Origin: an uncultured Chloroflexota bacterium
GTDB lineage: Bacteria > Chloroflexota > Anaerolineae > Aggregatilineales > Phototrophicaceae
NCBI GenBank assembly: GCA_903904765.1
Contig: CAIVEA010000434.1
Location: 1 to 6,445 of the forward strand
Direction of reading: 5' to 3'
DNA: 6,445 bases
Shown here: positions 5,859-6,445 of the stretch, piece by piece
Layout of the letters: every line of letters begins with the position of its first letter
Numbering within the stretch: the stretch's first letter is position 1
Made by a program: the position numbers and the translations under genes
The notes under the pieces: model-generated
The model's database searches: none
What the model saw: only the letters and a program-made list of their open reading frames with translations
What the model was told of the DNA's origin: nothing

Positions 5859-6445
5859 ATGGCCTCTGAATTTGTGGCACGTTCGACGTTTCGCTCGAAC
5901 CGTTCCAGTCCTGTGCGTTTCATTCTTTCGCATATTAACCGCCACCCCCTCGTGGCGGTTTTAATGATTATTGGCGCATTCAGTAACGCGGCGCTGGCTT
6001 CTGCGGTACCGTATTTTATCGGGCTGGCTTTTAATGCAATTATTGCAGGCAGCCAACTTCAAGATATTGTGCCACTTGTGCTGGGCGTGATGGGGTCGCA
6101 ATTGCTGCGCGGTTTGCTGCAACTCATGCGTAACTTCTCATCCGAGATTTTCGCGCAACGAATCGAACGCGATGTGCGTGATGAACTGTATGCCAGCTTG
6201 CTTGGCAAAAGCATGGATTACCATGACATGCAGTCGGTGGGCGAGATCATGGCGCGGGTGACGAACGATGTGCGTGAATTGAACCTGATGATGAACCCCG
6301 GCCTGAACCTGATTATCGGTTCTGGCTTTTTCTTGCTGATGCCGTTGCTTACCGCGCCAGCTATATCCCCATCATTGATCCTGACACCCGCACTTTTCCT
6401 CTCCCTGTACCTGATGGCGCAGGTGTTTTTCATCCGGCGTTTGAA
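5859..6445 (+). CDS. Type I ABC exporter, N-terminal membrane domain (MsbA-like half transporter), 5' part
   Basis: The frame runs from ATG 5859 off the right edge without a stop: 195 residues and two extra bases. After a basic cytosolic leader (1-29) come a first helix (about 31-55, PLVAVLMIIGAF...PYFIG), a second helix region (about 69-90), and then the long cytosolic extension. That extension holds ERDVRDELYASLLGKSMDYHD (103-123) and the VGEIMARVTNDVREL coupling-helix segment (127-141), which is the signature of ABC exporter membrane domains. A further hydrophobic stretch (about 150-192) ends the visible part. The Walker motifs would follow outside the window. Such proteins export lipids, glycolipids, peptides or drugs as dimers. 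With two sugar-transfer enzymes next door a glycolipid cargo is possible, but the gene is divergent and has no shared transcript with them. A terminator-like inverted repeat lies over codons 27-34. Confidence 0.88.
   Translation, partial: MASEFVARSTFRSNRSSPVRFILSHINRHPLVAVLMIIGAFSNAALASAVPYFIGLAFNAIIAGSQLQDIVPLVLGVMGSQLLRGLLQLMRNFSSEIFAQRIERDVRDELYASLLGKSMDYHDMQSVGEIMARVTNDVRELNLMMNPGLNLIIGSGFFLLMPLLTAPAISPSLILTPALFLSLYLMAQVFFIRRL
5937..5960. repeat. Perfect 9-bp inverted repeat, terminator-like, within the ABC gene
   Basis: AACCGCCAC and GTGGCGGTT pair perfectly around a 6-base loop, and on the plus strand the right arm runs into TTTT (5959-5962) and an AT-rich stretch, the look of an intrinsic terminator. 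It lies about 80 bases into the ABC coding frame, where it codes for N-R-H-P-L-V-A-V, residues that also suit the start of the first membrane helix. It could act as an attenuator for the exporter, or be coincidental. On the minus strand only two T residues follow, so it is a poorer terminator that way. Confidence 0.5.

Noticed and set aside
6218..6433. A 71-codon minus-strand frame at the right end
   Set aside because: It is antisense to the conserved coupling-helix region of the ABC exporter.

Overview
The window is a 6.4 kb, moderately GC-rich bacterial segment packed with six genes. Five of the six products belong to the cell envelope or look like envelope-polysaccharide functions. The style of the ABC exporter membrane domain, the GtrB-like glycosyltransferase and the multi-pass GT-C proteins suggests an environmental bacterium, possibly Chloroflexota/Anaerolineae-like. 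That assignment rests on recalled protein style only; there is no rRNA or marker gene to confirm it.

Left, plus strand: the 3' part of a GT2 polyprenyl-phosphate glycosyltransferase (1-642) overlaps a WecD/RffC-like sugar N-acyltransferase (614-1330). Middle, minus strand, read right to left: a large GT-C membrane glycosyltransferase (5749-3800), a D-2-hydroxyacid dehydrogenase of the glyoxylate/hydroxypyruvate reductase type (3737-2772), and a second GT-C membrane glycosyltransferase (2775-1327) joined to it by an ATGA stop/start overlap. The second GT-C gene and the acyltransferase converge on a shared CTAG, so they have no intergenic space. Right, plus strand: the start of a type I ABC exporter (5859 to beyond the window end), divergent from the large GT-C gene.

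Working together (inference): GT2 enzymes of this type load a sugar onto a polyprenyl phosphate, WecD-like enzymes N-acylate an amino sugar, and GT-C enzymes use polyprenyl-linked sugars outside the membrane. The left two thirds could therefore be a lipid-linked sugar assembly and transfer module. The dehydrogenase does not fit this story obviously. The ABC exporter may be unrelated.

No mobile element, CRISPR array, tRNA or rRNA was seen, and no gene-free stretch exceeds 300 bases. The least ordinary parts are the divergent intergenic region (5750-5858), which holds a CRP/FNR-like dyad at a spacing that suits a class II promoter for the exporter, and a perfect 9-bp terminator-like inverted repeat inside the exporter's first codons. 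I did not find a clearly new biological system.
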